From Planctomycetota bacterium (GTDB taxonomy: Bacteria; Planctomycetota; Planctomycetia; Planctomycetales; Planctomycetaceae), in NCBI GenBank assembly GCA_003669125.1, contig QWQF01000085.1:1-44025 (forward strand): DNA of 44,025 nt, written 5' to 3'. The notes under the pieces are model-generated. The model did not search any database. It was not told the origin of the DNA and worked only from the letters and a program-made list of their open reading frames with translations. Positions 31,484-40,250 of this stretch are shown here, piece by piece. The position numbers and the translations under genes are program-made. The first letter of the stretch is position 1. The number at the start of each line of letters is the position of its first letter.

Positions 31484-32950
31484 GTGAGCAAAGCGGAACG
31501 GCACTACGATCGAGCGAATCGCCTGTTCGAGAAAGGGCGATTCCGGGACGCCTTGCGCGAGTTTAATTTCGCGATCCAACTCGAACCGCAGGACCCCGAT
31601 TACTTCAACGATCGCGGTCTGGTGTGGGACAAGCTGGGCGTCTCCGAACGGGCGATCGAAGATTTCACGACCGCCATCGACCTCAACCCAACGGCCTCGG
31701 CGTACTTCTTCAACCGCGCGCGGGTCTTCACGCTGATTAGCGAGCCGGAACGAGCCGCCGAAGATCTGACCGAAGTCCTGCACCTCGATCCGTTCGATTC
31801 CGAAGCTCTGCTGCTGCGCGGCGGAGCGTACTCCGATCAGCAAAAGTGGACCGAGGCTCTCGAAGACTACGAGCAGGCTCTCGACCTCGCCCCGGACAAC
31901 CCCGATTTGTTTTACGACCGAGGGTTGGTCTGGGAGGCACAGCAGGACTACCACAAGGCGATCGAGGATTTCACGCGAGCGATTGACCTCGACCCCGAAT
32001 ACGTCCCCGCCGTGATGGATCGTGGCAACTGCTGGGATGAACTTGGTGAGTTGGAGAACGCTCTCGAAGACTACAACCGCGCGTTGGAACTGTCCGAGAA
32101 CGATCCGCTGATTCTCTTCAATCGCGGCTTGGCCTATTTGAACTCCGGAAAACTCGACGAGGCGATCGCCGACTTCAACGAGTCGCTCGAAAGCGAGCCG
32201 GATAATCGTCGAGCGTTCTCTTCGCGTGGCGATGCCTGGCTGCGCAAGGGTGAGTACGACAAAGCTCTCGCCGATTACAACACCGCGATCGACATGGAGC
32301 CGGACGAAGGCGACCTGTTCTACCGCCGAGGCAATGTCTTCGATGAGCTCAGCCAGTCGGACAAGGCTCTGGCCGACTACGACATGGCGTTGCAACTCGA
32401 CAAGGAGTTGTCCGGAGCATGGCACAACCGCGGCAACATCCGCTTTGAGAAGGGTGAGTTCGACAAGGCGTGCGACGACTACTCGCAGGCCATTCGCCTC
32501 GAACCGAACATGGTCATCGCCTATCGCAATCGCGGCGACTCCTGGAAAGCCATGAATCGCCACGATCTCGCGCTGCTCGATTTCAATCGCGCACTCGAAA
32601 TCGATCCCGACAACCACGAGGCGTACAACGGCCGAGCCGGATTGTATCTCGACACCGGCGATCTGCCGCGAGCCTTGGCCGACTACAACGTGGCGGTGCG
32701 GATCGATCCGAAGTGTCCGGTCTGTCTGCGTGCTCGCGGCGAAGTGCATTGGCGGCTGGGAGATCACAACTCCGCCGTCACTGATTTCACCGCCGCGATC
32801 GAACTCAATCCAACGGATGCCGATGCCTTCGCGATGCGCTCCGAGGCGTACCTGCAACTTGGCAAAGAAAAGCTCGCCGAGTCCGACCGCTGCAAAGCCC
32901 TCGAATTGCGAGCCTCGCCGCGAGAAGGGGTCGGAGCCGATCCGTCCTGA
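31484..32950 (+). CDS. Tetratricopeptide-repeat protein
   Basis: 488 residues made almost entirely of 13-14 TPR units of 34 residues, e.g. AEDLTEVLHLDPFDSEALLLRG and AIADFNESLESEPDNRRAF. Consensus W/L-G-Y-A-F-A-P positions are well kept. TPR arrays form a right-handed superhelix that binds peptides. No signal peptide or other domain is visible, so it is likely a cytoplasmic scaffold. The frame opens at GTG 31460; I prefer GTG 31484 because GCGAGGAC sits just before it. Acidic overall (many Asp/Glu at repeat ends). Ends with a ~15-residue non-repeat tail. Confidence 0.88.
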   Translation: MSKAERHYDRANRLFEKGRFRDALREFNFAIQLEPQDPDYFNDRGLVWDKLGVSERAIEDFTTAIDLNPTASAYFFNRARVFTLISEPERAAEDLTEVLHLDPFDSEALLLRGGAYSDQQKWTEALEDYEQALDLAPDNPDLFYDRGLVWEAQQDYHKAIEDFTRAIDLDPEYVPAVMDRGNCWDELGELENALEDYNRALELSENDPLILFNRGLAYLNSGKLDEAIADFNESLESEPDNRRAFSSRGDAWLRKGEYDKALADYNTAIDMEPDEGDLFYRRGNVFDELSQSDKALADYDMALQLDKELSGAWHNRGNIRFEKGEFDKACDDYSQAIRLEPNMVIAYRNRGDSWKAMNRHDLALLDFNRALEIDPDNHEAYNGRAGLYLDTGDLPRALADYNVAVRIDPKCPVCLRARGEVHWRLGDHNSAVTDFTAAIELNPTDADAFAMRSEAYLQLGKEKLAESDRCKALELRASPREGVGADPS

Positions 32951-33013
32951 TCGCGGATCGTTCGTGAATTCTCTGTTCATGCGGGACACTCGGACAACAC
33001 AGAGGGGGCAAGC

Positions 33014-33802
33014 ATGGCCGCACACGCGTGTGAATTCCGGCTGGAGCTTTGTAACGATCGGATTAGGGGCGGCATTGCTGGTCGATCGAAAGTCTCGGTC
33101 CGCGTCTTCCAGGTGTTCCGTTGTTTTCGCGCAGTTCTCTGGAGCTTGCCGTTGTGGCTGGCATCGAACTCATTCGCGATGGACCTCACGCAGGACACGC
33201 GACTTGATCCCGACAAGGTCTATGGATCGCTCGTGATCAAAGCGTCGAACATCACGATCGACGGTCGCGGGGCCTGGATCGTCGGAGAGAAGGATCAGCC
33301 CAGCAACAAGCTCAAAGGTGTCGCGATCCTGGCCGAAGGGGTCTCGAACGTCACGCTCAAGAACGTCAACGCGAAGGGCTGGGAGACGGGACTGCGGATC
33401 GTCGGCGGCGAAGGCTGGACGATCGAGAACTGCAACTTCTCGGACAACTTCCACGATCCCGAATTCGGCTGGGGCGAGAACGGTCGACGCGGTGGGATCG
33501 TGCTCGAACGAGTCACGAAATCGACGCTGCGAAAGAACAAGGCCAATCGTGTGTGGGATGCCTGCGTGCTGGTGAGCTCCAACGACAACCGCTTCGTCGA
33601 GAACGATTGCACGCACGGCGGTGACGGGATCTTCGTGCGTGTCCTCAACGGCTGGCGTCTGTTCGAGATTCCGCTGCGTGCCAACGATCAATGGCAAACC
33701 AGCGGCGACCTTCCCGACAAAGTTCGTGCTCTCGCTTTGTGTTTCGATTCCTGGGGCGCACCGATCTTGCGTCTCACGATCGACGGTTTGGCGTTCGAGT
33801 GA
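33014..33802 (+). CDS. Secreted right-handed beta-helix protein, possibly truncated or fused
   Basis: 262 residues. The start at 33014 has a strong GAGGGGG ribosome site 6 bases upstream, though it leaves a long n-region before the hydrophobic stretch AVLWSLPLWLASNSFA. About seven beta-helix coils follow (ITIDGRGAWIVGE, NVTLKNVNAKGWETGLRIVGGEGWTIENCNFSDNF, NSDN-like turns), as in NosD/pectate-lyase-fold proteins. At about residue 212 the coil pattern stops at GGDGIFVRVLNGW and the last ~50 residues (FEIPLRANDQWQTSGDLPDK, RALALCFDSWGAPILRLTID) look like the end of a different beta-sandwich, carbohydrate-binding-like domain. The helix is short for the family, so a deletion fusion is plausible. 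Confidence 0.75.
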   Translation: MAAHACEFRLELCNDRIRGGIAGRSKVSVRVFQVFRCFRAVLWSLPLWLASNSFAMDLTQDTRLDPDKVYGSLVIKASNITIDGRGAWIVGEKDQPSNKLKGVAILAEGVSNVTLKNVNAKGWETGLRIVGGEGWTIENCNFSDNFHDPEFGWGENGRRGGIVLERVTKSTLRKNKANRVWDACVLVSSNDNRFVENDCTHGGDGIFVRVLNGWRLFEIPLRANDQWQTSGDLPDKVRALALCFDSWGAPILRLTIDGLAFE

Positions 33803-33829
33803 GTTCACCATCAGAAAGGAAACGACTTC

Positions 33830-35059
33830 ATGCCGTCACTCATTGTTTCGCATCGCCTGTCGCACGGGCTCGTGATGAGTCTCGCTCTCTGGACTTTCGT
33901 ACTGACACACTTCGCCTCGGCAGACGACGCCGCAAAACCGCTGCTGACCTTTGGCGAGAAGCCGGTGACGATTGTGTGTCTCGGCGACAGTGTTACCGGA
34001 GTTTACTACCACACTGGTGGACGGCGGGCGTATCCGGAGATGTTGGAGGTCGCGATCAAGCTGGCGGTCCCGACGGCCAACGTGACGGTCGTCAACGCCG
34101 GCATCAGCGGGCACACGACGCAGAACGGTTTGGATCGGCTGGATCGCGATGTGCTCAGCAAGAAGCCGGACTTGGTCACCGTCAGCTTCGGGCTGAACGA
34201 CATGACTCGGATTCCTGAGGACCAGTTTCGCAAGAACCTCGAAACGATTGTGGCTCGGTGCCGCGAGGTGAAGGCGGAGGTCGTTTTCTGCACTCCGAAC
34301 GCGGTGATTACCACCGGCGGACGGCCGACTGAGAAGTTGGAACGCTACTGCGAAGTCATCCGCGAGACGGCTCGCGATTTGAAGCTGGCAGTGTGCGATC
34401 AGTATCGCGCCGGCGACGCGCAGCGGAAGCAAGACGCTTGGGCCTGGCGACTGACGCTCAGCGATGCGATCCATCCCAATATGGACGGCCACAAACTGAT
34501 GGCCGAAGAACTCTGCCGCACGATCACCGGCAAGGCGGTGTCGTTGAAGGAAGTCGGTCCGCCGTCACCGGTGATCTCGAAGACGCTCGAATTGGCGAAG
34601 CAGTCGAAGCCGATTCGCGTGTTGGCGATGCCGCCGTACGACAAGCTCATCGGTCCGGCCTTGAAGCGGCAGCATCCAAACGCCGTCGTCGAAGTCACCC
34701 CTTGGCCGACCGACGGAAAATCGCTCGCTGAACTCGAACAGGCCGCGAATCAAACCGTGCGAGCAATGAAGCCTGACCTCGTTGTGCTCGCCGTTCCGCG
34801 TGCGGCGACGGCGGATTCGGACGAGCAGTTCGTGCATTCGTACTCGTGGGTGATGAACTGGTCGCTGAGCTTCGGCCTTCAGGAATGGGACTGCTTCGTC
34901 GTGCATCCGTCGGTTGCCGCGCCGGGGCCGATCGCTCCGCGAGACGATCTGATTCGGCAATTGGTGAAGGCTCAGCATCTGAGCCTCGTCGATCGCAAGG
35001 CCGGAGACGAAGCCTCGGCAGAGGACTTGCTCGTGAAGTGGCTGACTCAACAACGTTGA
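33830..35059 (+). CDS. Secreted SGNH/GDSL hydrolase
   Basis: 409 residues; signal peptide (VMSLALWTFVLTHFASA) and AAAGGAAACG upstream of the ATG. All four SGNH blocks are present: GDSVT (Ser54), VNAGISG (Gly), FGLND (Asn123) and DAIHPN (Asp212, His215). These enzymes deacetylate sugars or hydrolyse esters. The C-terminal ~170 residues (from about 240, PPSPVISKTLELAKQS) form a second domain with similar strand order (DLVVLAVPRAAT, DCFVVHPSVAAPGP) that lacks the catalytic blocks; it may be a degenerate second SGNH domain. Neighbour of the beta-helix protein, 27 bases downstream, so the two may act on the same polysaccharide. Confidence 0.9.
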   Translation: MPSLIVSHRLSHGLVMSLALWTFVLTHFASADDAAKPLLTFGEKPVTIVCLGDSVTGVYYHTGGRRAYPEMLEVAIKLAVPTANVTVVNAGISGHTTQNGLDRLDRDVLSKKPDLVTVSFGLNDMTRIPEDQFRKNLETIVARCREVKAEVVFCTPNAVITTGGRPTEKLERYCEVIRETARDLKLAVCDQYRAGDAQRKQDAWAWRLTLSDAIHPNMDGHKLMAEELCRTITGKAVSLKEVGPPSPVISKTLELAKQSKPIRVLAMPPYDKLIGPALKRQHPNAVVEVTPWPTDGKSLAELEQAANQTVRAMKPDLVVLAVPRAATADSDEQFVHSYSWVMNWSLSFGLQEWDCFVVHPSVAAPGPIAPRDDLIRQLVKAQHLSLVDRKAGDEASAEDLLVKWLTQQR

Positions 35060-35125
35060 AAAGATCACTCTTGGGAATCCCCTTCGTGGCTCGCTACGAT
35101 GATCGCGCCCCAGGAGGCGATTGCC

Positions 35126-35503
35126 ATGAGCGAATTCGACAAAGATGAACCCGCTGTTGCCGTGCTGGAACCGCAGGTCGTCGTCCGTCCGAAGCTGGCG
35201 CGTCCCGATCCAGAAACGAAACGAAAAAAGCAACCGCCGTACGCGGTCATTCTGCACAACGACGATCTGCACACGTTTCAATACGTCATCGATCTGTTGA
35301 TGAAGCTCTTCGCGTACCCGCTGGAAAAGGCGTTCGTGCTGACGAGCCAAGTTCACACACAGGGAAAGAGCATCGTCTGGTCCGGGACGCTGGAACTGGC
35401 GGAATTAAAGCGTGATCAGGTTCGCGGCTTTGGCCCCGACTTGTACGCGATGCAAAAAGTGGAATTCCCGTTGGGCGTGACGATCGAACCGCTGCCGGAG
35501 TGA
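35126..35503 (+). CDS. clpS: ATP-dependent Clp protease adaptor ClpS
   Basis: 125 residues. ClpS delivers N-degron substrates to ClpA/ClpC. The start at 35126 has GGAGG 7 bases upstream; an in-frame ATG at 35099 is less likely. The core begins PPYAVILHNDDLHTFQYVIDLLMKLF: Asn45-Asp46-Asp47 are the residues that bind the substrate alpha-amino group, and QVHTQGKSIV holds the conserved His. The ~35-residue N-terminal extension is basic and Pro-rich. The C-terminus is a little longer than in E. coli. Confidence 0.93.
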   Translation: MSEFDKDEPAVAVLEPQVVVRPKLARPDPETKRKKQPPYAVILHNDDLHTFQYVIDLLMKLFAYPLEKAFVLTSQVHTQGKSIVWSGTLELAELKRDQVRGFGPDLYAMQKVEFPLGVTIEPLPE

Positions 35504-35512
35504 CACCGTTCG

Positions 35513-36538
35513 ATGCCGACTCGTCGAGATCTTTTGCTGGCGATCCTCGCCACGTCGCTGAACCGGACGGTGCTCGCGCAGCCGAAAGCGAAGAACCTCG
35601 TCACGCCGCAGACGCAGTTGTCGATTGATCGAGGGCTCGCGTGGCTGTCAGCGAAGCAGCGTGAGGACGGCTCGTTCGGATCGGGCGGCGGGTTCGGACG
35701 CAACGTCGCGGTGACGGCGCTGAGCGGCATCGCGCTGCTGTCGTCGGGAAGCACTCCGGGACGCGGGCCGTTTGGCTCGAACGTGAACCGCGCGGTGGAT
35801 TTTGTGCTGTCGGTCGCCAAACCCAACGGCTTCCTGCACGTCAAAGAGCAGGAGTCGTACGGCCCGATGTACGGCCACGGCTTCGCGACGCTGTTCCTGG
35901 CCGAAGTCTACGGCATGTCGCGCCGAGTCGATGTGCGCGAGAAGCTCGATCGCGCCGTGCGGTTGATCGTGCAAACTCAAAACAGCGAAGGTGGCTGGCG
36001 CTATCAGCCCGAACCGAAAGAGGCGGACATCTCGGCGACCGTTTGCCAGATCATGGCTCTGCGAGCCGCTCGCAACGCCGGGTTACACGTTCCGAAAGAG
36101 ACGGTTGATCGCTGTACTGAGTACGTCAAAAAGTGCCAGAACTCCGACGGTGGTTTCCGCTATCAACTGGTCCGTCGTGGCGACAGCGGATTTCCACGCT
36201 CGGCCGCCGGAGTTGTCGCGTTGCACTCCGCTGGGCAGTACGAGGGGAAGGAAATTGAGCGCGGACTCGGCTATCTGCGCCGGTTTGCTCCGCAGGGGCA
36301 GACGGCTCGGTACGAGGGACATTTTTTCTACGGACATTACTATGCCGCCCAAGCGATGTGGCGTGCCGGCGGTGAAGCGTGGGACGAGTGGTATCCCGCG
36401 ATCCGCGACACGCTGCTTCGCGATCAACTCCCCGACGGCGCTTGGACCGACTCGACCGTCTGCATCGAGTACGGCACCGCAATGGCCCTGATCATTTTGC
36501 AGATGCCGAACAACTATTTGCCGATTTTTCAGCGATGA
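35513..36538 (+). CDS. Exported prenyltransferase/squalene-cyclase-fold repeat protein
   Basis: 341 residues; Tat-like signal (TRRDLLLAILATS). It contains the alpha-toroid repeat seen in terpene cyclases and prenyltransferases: helices ending in QxxxGxW/F-like turns such as QREDGSFGSGGGF, QNSEGGWRYQPEP, QNSDGGFRYQLVR and QLPDGAWTDS. No DxDD or DDxxD catalytic motif is visible, so it is more likely a binding or structural protein than a cyclase. This style is common in planctomycetes. It starts 9 bases after clpS. Confidence 0.85.
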   Translation: MPTRRDLLLAILATSLNRTVLAQPKAKNLVTPQTQLSIDRGLAWLSAKQREDGSFGSGGGFGRNVAVTALSGIALLSSGSTPGRGPFGSNVNRAVDFVLSVAKPNGFLHVKEQESYGPMYGHGFATLFLAEVYGMSRRVDVREKLDRAVRLIVQTQNSEGGWRYQPEPKEADISATVCQIMALRAARNAGLHVPKETVDRCTEYVKKCQNSDGGFRYQLVRRGDSGFPRSAAGVVALHSAGQYEGKEIERGLGYLRRFAPQGQTARYEGHFFYGHYYAAQAMWRAGGEAWDEWYPAIRDTLLRDQLPDGAWTDSTVCIEYGTAMALIILQMPNNYLPIFQR

Positions 36539-36548
36539 AGGAACCTCG

Positions 36549-37646
36549 ATGTCTCTGAAGCTTGTGACCTTCGGCGAAGTGATGCTTCGCCTGTGCCCCG
36601 AAGAATTCTTGCGGCTTTCGCAGGTCATGCCCGGCCGATTGGAGGCGACGTTCGGCGGCGGCGAATTGAACGTCGCGGTCTCAGTCGCTTTGCAAGGCGG
36701 GAGCGCGTCGTACCTGACGGCTCTGCCGGACAACGCGATCACCGACTGTCTGGTGCAGGAAGCTCAGAAGTTGAGGGTCGGGACGGAACTCATTCGTCGC
36801 GTGAAGTCCGGCCGCTTCGGCATCTACTTCGTCGAGACCGGATCCAACCAGCGCGGCGGGACAGTGACGTACGATCGCGAGGGAAGCTCGATCGCGCTGC
36901 AACCGGCCGAGTCGTATGACTTCGAGTCGGCGTTTCGCGGTGCGAACTGGTTTCACATCACCGGCATCACTCCCGCGATCAGTGCGAACGCGGCCGAGGC
37001 GGCGAAGCTCAGCGTACAAACGGCCAAGCGACTGGGGCTGACGGTGTCGTGTGATCTGAACTTCCGCAAGAAGCTGTGGAACTGGCGGCCTGGGACGAAA
37101 TCGACGGACCTCTGTCGCGAGACGATGCGCGGGTTGATGCCGTTCATCGACGTCGTCATTGCGAACGAAGAAGACGCCGAACACGCTCTCGGTGTTCACG
37201 CTGCGGCGACAAACGTGGACGCCGGCGAGTTGAACATTGCTGGCTACGAAGCGGTCGCTCGGAAGATTGTCGCGGACTTCCCGAACGTCCGGCAGGTGGC
37301 GATCACGCTGCGGGAGAGTTTCTCGGCGTCGCACAATAATTGGGGGGCGCTGCTGTTCGACGTCGCCGCGAACAAGGCGTTTCTCGCGCCGACCGACGCA
37401 ACCGAAAACTACTCGCCGTATGAGATTCGCAACATCGTCGATCGAGTCGGAGCCGGCGACAGTTTTGGCGGCGCGTTGATCTTCGCTCTCAACACGCCAG
37501 AGCTGTCGGCTCCCGCGACCGCGATCCGTTATGCGGTTGCGGCGAGTTGCCTGAAGCACAGCATCAAGGGAGACTTCAACACCGTGACTCGCGCCGAGAT
37601 CGAATCGCTGATGGCCGGCTCCGGGTCCGGGCGCGTGCAGCGGTAA
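36549..37646 (+). CDS. kdgK: PfkB-family sugar kinase, 2-keto-3-deoxygluconate kinase-like
   Basis: 365 residues. Ribokinase fold: N-terminal FGEVMLRLCPEEFLRLSQ and FGGGELNVAVSVALQGG (first PfkB signature); SCDLNFRKKLWNW, typical of KdgK; and C-terminal DRVGAGDSFGGAL (299-310, catalytic base Asp304), second signature. KdgK phosphorylates KDG for the Entner-Doudoroff branch of hexuronate or pectin breakdown. The family call is sure; the exact sugar is inferred. It follows the preceding gene by 10 bases. Confidence 0.82.
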   Translation: MSLKLVTFGEVMLRLCPEEFLRLSQVMPGRLEATFGGGELNVAVSVALQGGSASYLTALPDNAITDCLVQEAQKLRVGTELIRRVKSGRFGIYFVETGSNQRGGTVTYDREGSSIALQPAESYDFESAFRGANWFHITGITPAISANAAEAAKLSVQTAKRLGLTVSCDLNFRKKLWNWRPGTKSTDLCRETMRGLMPFIDVVIANEEDAEHALGVHAAATNVDAGELNIAGYEAVARKIVADFPNVRQVAITLRESFSASHNNWGALLFDVAANKAFLAPTDATENYSPYEIRNIVDRVGAGDSFGGALIFALNTPELSAPATAIRYAVAASCLKHSIKGDFNTVTRAEIESLMAGSGSGRVQR

Positions 37647-37727
37647 AAACACGCTCACGGCAGTCGGCTCTCGGCGTTGGGGCGAAAGCCAATTGCCGTG
37701 ATCACATTTTTCAAAGCCAGGAATCTC

Positions 37728-38963
37728 ATGTCCGACCTTCTCGATCGTTTTCTGAAGTACGTCCAAATCGACACGCAGGCCGATGAGCACAGCGAATCCT
37801 CGCCGAGCACTGCCAAGCAACTCGATCTCAGCCGTTTGCTGGCGGACGAATGCAAGCAAATGGGCCTCAAGGACGTGACGCTCAGCAAGCAGGGAGTCGT
37901 CATGGCCACGGTGCCGCAGACGGTCACGCATCACGCGCCGACAATCGCGTGGGTCGCGCACGTCGATACCTCTCCGGAGACCAGCGGCACGAACGTCAAG
38001 CCGATCGTGCATCGCGAGTACGACGGCGGCGACCTCGTGCTGCCGGGCGATCCAACGAAGGTCATTCGCGGCGAAGAGAACCCGGAGCTGTGCGAGTTGC
38101 TCGGCGGAACGATCATTACGACCGACGGCACGACGCTGCTGGGGGCCGATGACAAGGCGGGCATCGCCGTCATCATGGCCGCTGCCGAGCAATTGATGAA
38201 ACGCCGCGATCTTTCGCATGGGCCGATCCGGTTGGTCTTCACCTGCGACGAAGAAATCGGCCGAGGGACTCAGCACCTGAGCATCAATGAAATTGGAGCG
38301 GTCTGTGCCTACACGCTCGACGGCGACGGGCAGGGGAAGATCGACAGCGAAACGTTCTCCGCCGACCTCGCCATCATTACCGTGACCGGTATCAACACGC
38401 ATCCGTCGGTCGGCAAGGGGGTGATGGTCAACGCGATCCGGATTCTCTCCAGCATCATCGCCGCGCTACCAAACGACCACCTCAGTCCCGAAACGACTGA
38501 TGGCCGTGAAGGCTTCATTCATCCATACTCGATCGAAGGGGGCGTCGCTCGTGCCGAGGCGCGGCTGATTCTGCGAGACTTTGAAGTCGAGCAACTCTCG
38601 GAGTACGCAGGATTGCTCACACGGATTGCGTCGGATCATCGCCAGGCGAATCCGAAGGCCAACATCGATATCACCATCAAACACCAGTACCGCAACATGC
38701 GCGAAGGACTTGCGAAAGAACCGCGAGCGATCTCGAAAGCGGTGGAAGCGACCGAAGCCGCCGGCCTCGAACCGCAACGGTCGATCATTCGTGGCGGGAC
38801 CGACGGCTCGCTGTTGACCGCGATGGGGCTGCCGACTCCGAACCTCTCAACCGGCGAGCACAACCCGCACTCGCCGCTGGAATGGACGAGCCTCGAAGAA
38901 ATGCAATCGGCGGTCAACGTGCTGGTGCAGTTGGCGATCGCGTGGGGCCGCGAAGTCGAATAG
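37728..38963 (+). CDS. pepT: Peptidase T (tripeptide aminopeptidase)
   Basis: 411 residues, normal for PepT (M20B). It removes N-terminal residues from tripeptides in the cytoplasm with two zincs. Start at 37728 (MSDLLDRFLKYVQIDTQADE, the diagnostic N-terminus) with AGGAATCTC before it. Metal site: AHVD (His78, Asp80), LGADDKAG (Asp141), CDEEIGRG (Glu175, Glu176), then LDGDGQG and GTDGS. The family motif NLSTGEHNPHSPLEW is near the C-terminus. A hairpin after the stop is shared with the convergent cinA. Confidence 0.93.
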   Translation: MSDLLDRFLKYVQIDTQADEHSESSPSTAKQLDLSRLLADECKQMGLKDVTLSKQGVVMATVPQTVTHHAPTIAWVAHVDTSPETSGTNVKPIVHREYDGGDLVLPGDPTKVIRGEENPELCELLGGTIITTDGTTLLGADDKAGIAVIMAAAEQLMKRRDLSHGPIRLVFTCDEEIGRGTQHLSINEIGAVCAYTLDGDGQGKIDSETFSADLAIITVTGINTHPSVGKGVMVNAIRILSSIIAALPNDHLSPETTDGREGFIHPYSIEGGVARAEARLILRDFEVEQLSEYAGLLTRIASDHRQANPKANIDITIKHQYRNMREGLAKEPRAISKAVEATEAAGLEPQRSIIRGGTDGSLLTAMGLPTPNLSTGEHNPHSPLEWTSLEEMQSAVNVLVQLAIAWGREVE

Positions 38964-38972
38964 TTTGAAGGC

Positions 38973-39028
38973 GATTGCCACAAAGAACGCAAAAAACAGG
39001 CTTGGGTTTGAGGTTCTTTGCGGCAATC
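38973..39028. terminator. Inverted repeat between convergent pepT and cinA
   Basis: GATTGCCACAAAGAAC (38973-38988) pairs with GTTCTTTGCGGCAATC (39013-39028) at 15 of 16 positions. The loop contains an A-run (38990-38996). The right arm includes part of the cinA stop (39027-39029). Likely bidirectional terminator; perhaps another repeat family. Confidence 0.75.
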
Positions 39029-40241
39029 AATCCCGTCGCTTGAGTCGCAGCAGGTCGAGGGCTGACTTCGCGGCGCGGTTGCGAGCGAACGAGACGTCGG
39101 CGACGGGGATGTGCTCTTGGACTTCGACTCCGTTCGCGTCCGCCAGCGCGAGGCCGAGTCGCGGAATGCCCTCTGTTTTCAATGAGCCGGCAATCGCGAT
39201 GGCGAAATCGGTGCCGAATCGCTCGCGGGTTTGTTGGGCCAGTTGGCCAGCGCGATCGTGGGACAGGTTTTCAATCTGCCCAGTTGGGACGGGCAGGTTG
39301 AAAACCTGCCCCACGACGGAGCCGATCACTCCGCCCAAGAAACTACGCTCGCTGTCGGCAACCGCGGTCAGCCAGAGCGACAGCACGCCGCCGGTGACTT
39401 CGTCGGCGACGGCGACGGTCTGACCTCGGCGATTCAATTCGCGGATGACGACGTCTTCGAGTTGCTCGTCCTCTTCGCCGAAGACGAGTTCACCGAGTCG
39501 CTCGTGAATGAGATGTTTCGTGGCGGCGATCTTCGCGTCGCATTCGGATTCGGTCGCGCTGTGAGCTTCGATGCGGAGCGTGATCGTTCCTTCGTGGACG
39601 GTGATGCCGACTTCGGGGTCTCGGCCGCGAGCGGTCACGTCGCCGAGCATCTCCTCGCAGGCCGATTCTCCGACGCCGTAGCAATTGACTCGCGCGCGGC
39701 GGATGACTTTGTCCGAGCGTGGCAGTCGCGGCAGCACGCGATCGCAGAACATCGGCTTCATCTCGCTCGGAACACCCGGCATCGCGGCGATCAGGCTTTT
39801 CGTACCGTCCGGCCTTGGAAGCTCCCACCAAATTCCTGGCGCGCTGCCGTGAGGATTTTCGATTGGCTCGCTGCCTGCCGGGAACATCGCTTGGATGACG
39901 TTCCGTTCCGGCATGACTCGTTTGCGTTTGGCGAACATGTCGCGGATGTGCTGCAAACTCGGCTCATGCAGCACGAGTTCCACTCCGGCCAGATCGGCCA
40001 AGACCTGTCGCGTGAGATCGTCGAGCGTTGGGCCGAGTCCACCGCTGATGAGCACGATGTCCGATCGCCGTACGGCCGCTCGCAGAGTTTCCAAATTCGC
40101 TGGCATGTCGTCAGCGACGGTCGTGTGCAGCAAGACGGGAATCCCGGCCGAGGCGAGTTCGATGCTTAGCCACTGGCTGTTCGTATCCAGTTTGGCCCCG
40201 GTGGTCAGCTCGGTTCCGATGGCGATGATTTCAGCGTGCAT
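39027..40241 (-). CDS. cinA: CinA-like protein with altered C-terminal amidohydrolase domain
   Basis: 404 residues. The N-terminal MoCF-like domain is normal (IIAIGTELTTGAKLDTNSQW; GGLGPTLDDLTRQVLAD; MPGVPSEMKPMF). The central part fits full-length CinA. The C-terminal domain, normally a nicotinamide-mononucleotide deamidase (PncC), is degenerate: the catalytic Ser in AESCTGG is replaced (ADEVTGG, Asp280-Glu281), the YSNxxK strand is missing, and the GPGGGT loop is not seen. In the place of the YSN segment, residues 310-328 (VGQVFNLPVPTGQIENLSH) are encoded by palindromic element G copy 3. Total domain length is about normal, so the element seems to replace native sequence rather than add to it. 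The ATG at 40241 has no clear SD; a G-rich repeat arm lies 10 bases upstream. Confidence 0.88.
   Translation of the reverse strand: MHAEIIAIGTELTTGAKLDTNSQWLSIELASAGIPVLLHTTVADDMPANLETLRAAVRRSDIVLISGGLGPTLDDLTRQVLADLAGVELVLHEPSLQHIRDMFAKRKRVMPERNVIQAMFPAGSEPIENPHGSAPGIWWELPRPDGTKSLIAAMPGVPSEMKPMFCDRVLPRLPRSDKVIRRARVNCYGVGESACEEMLGDVTARGRDPEVGITVHEGTITLRIEAHSATESECDAKIAATKHLIHERLGELVFGEEDEQLEDVVIRELNRRGQTVAVADEVTGGVLSLWLTAVADSERSFLGGVIGSVVGQVFNLPVPTGQIENLSHDRAGQLAQQTRERFGTDFAIAIAGSLKTEGIPRLGLALADANGVEVQEHIPVADVSFARNRAAKSALDLLRLKRRD
39257..39315. repeat. Palindromic element family G, copy 3, inside cinA
   Basis: The arms 39257-39281 and 39291-39315 match at about 23 of 25 positions. The 57-bp core (39258-39314) is exactly 19 codons of cinA on minus, in the same element frame as copy 1 in the flavoprotein on plus. 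Confidence 0.95.
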
Positions 40242-40250
40242 GGTCTGACG

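Noticed and set aside
31052..33025. A 657-codon minus-strand open frame
   Set aside because: Antisense to the TPR gene; it continues through a palindromic repeat, so its length only reflects GC-rich antisense openness.
36681..38402. A 573-codon minus-strand open frame
   Set aside because: Antisense to the kinase and pepT genes; no family signal.
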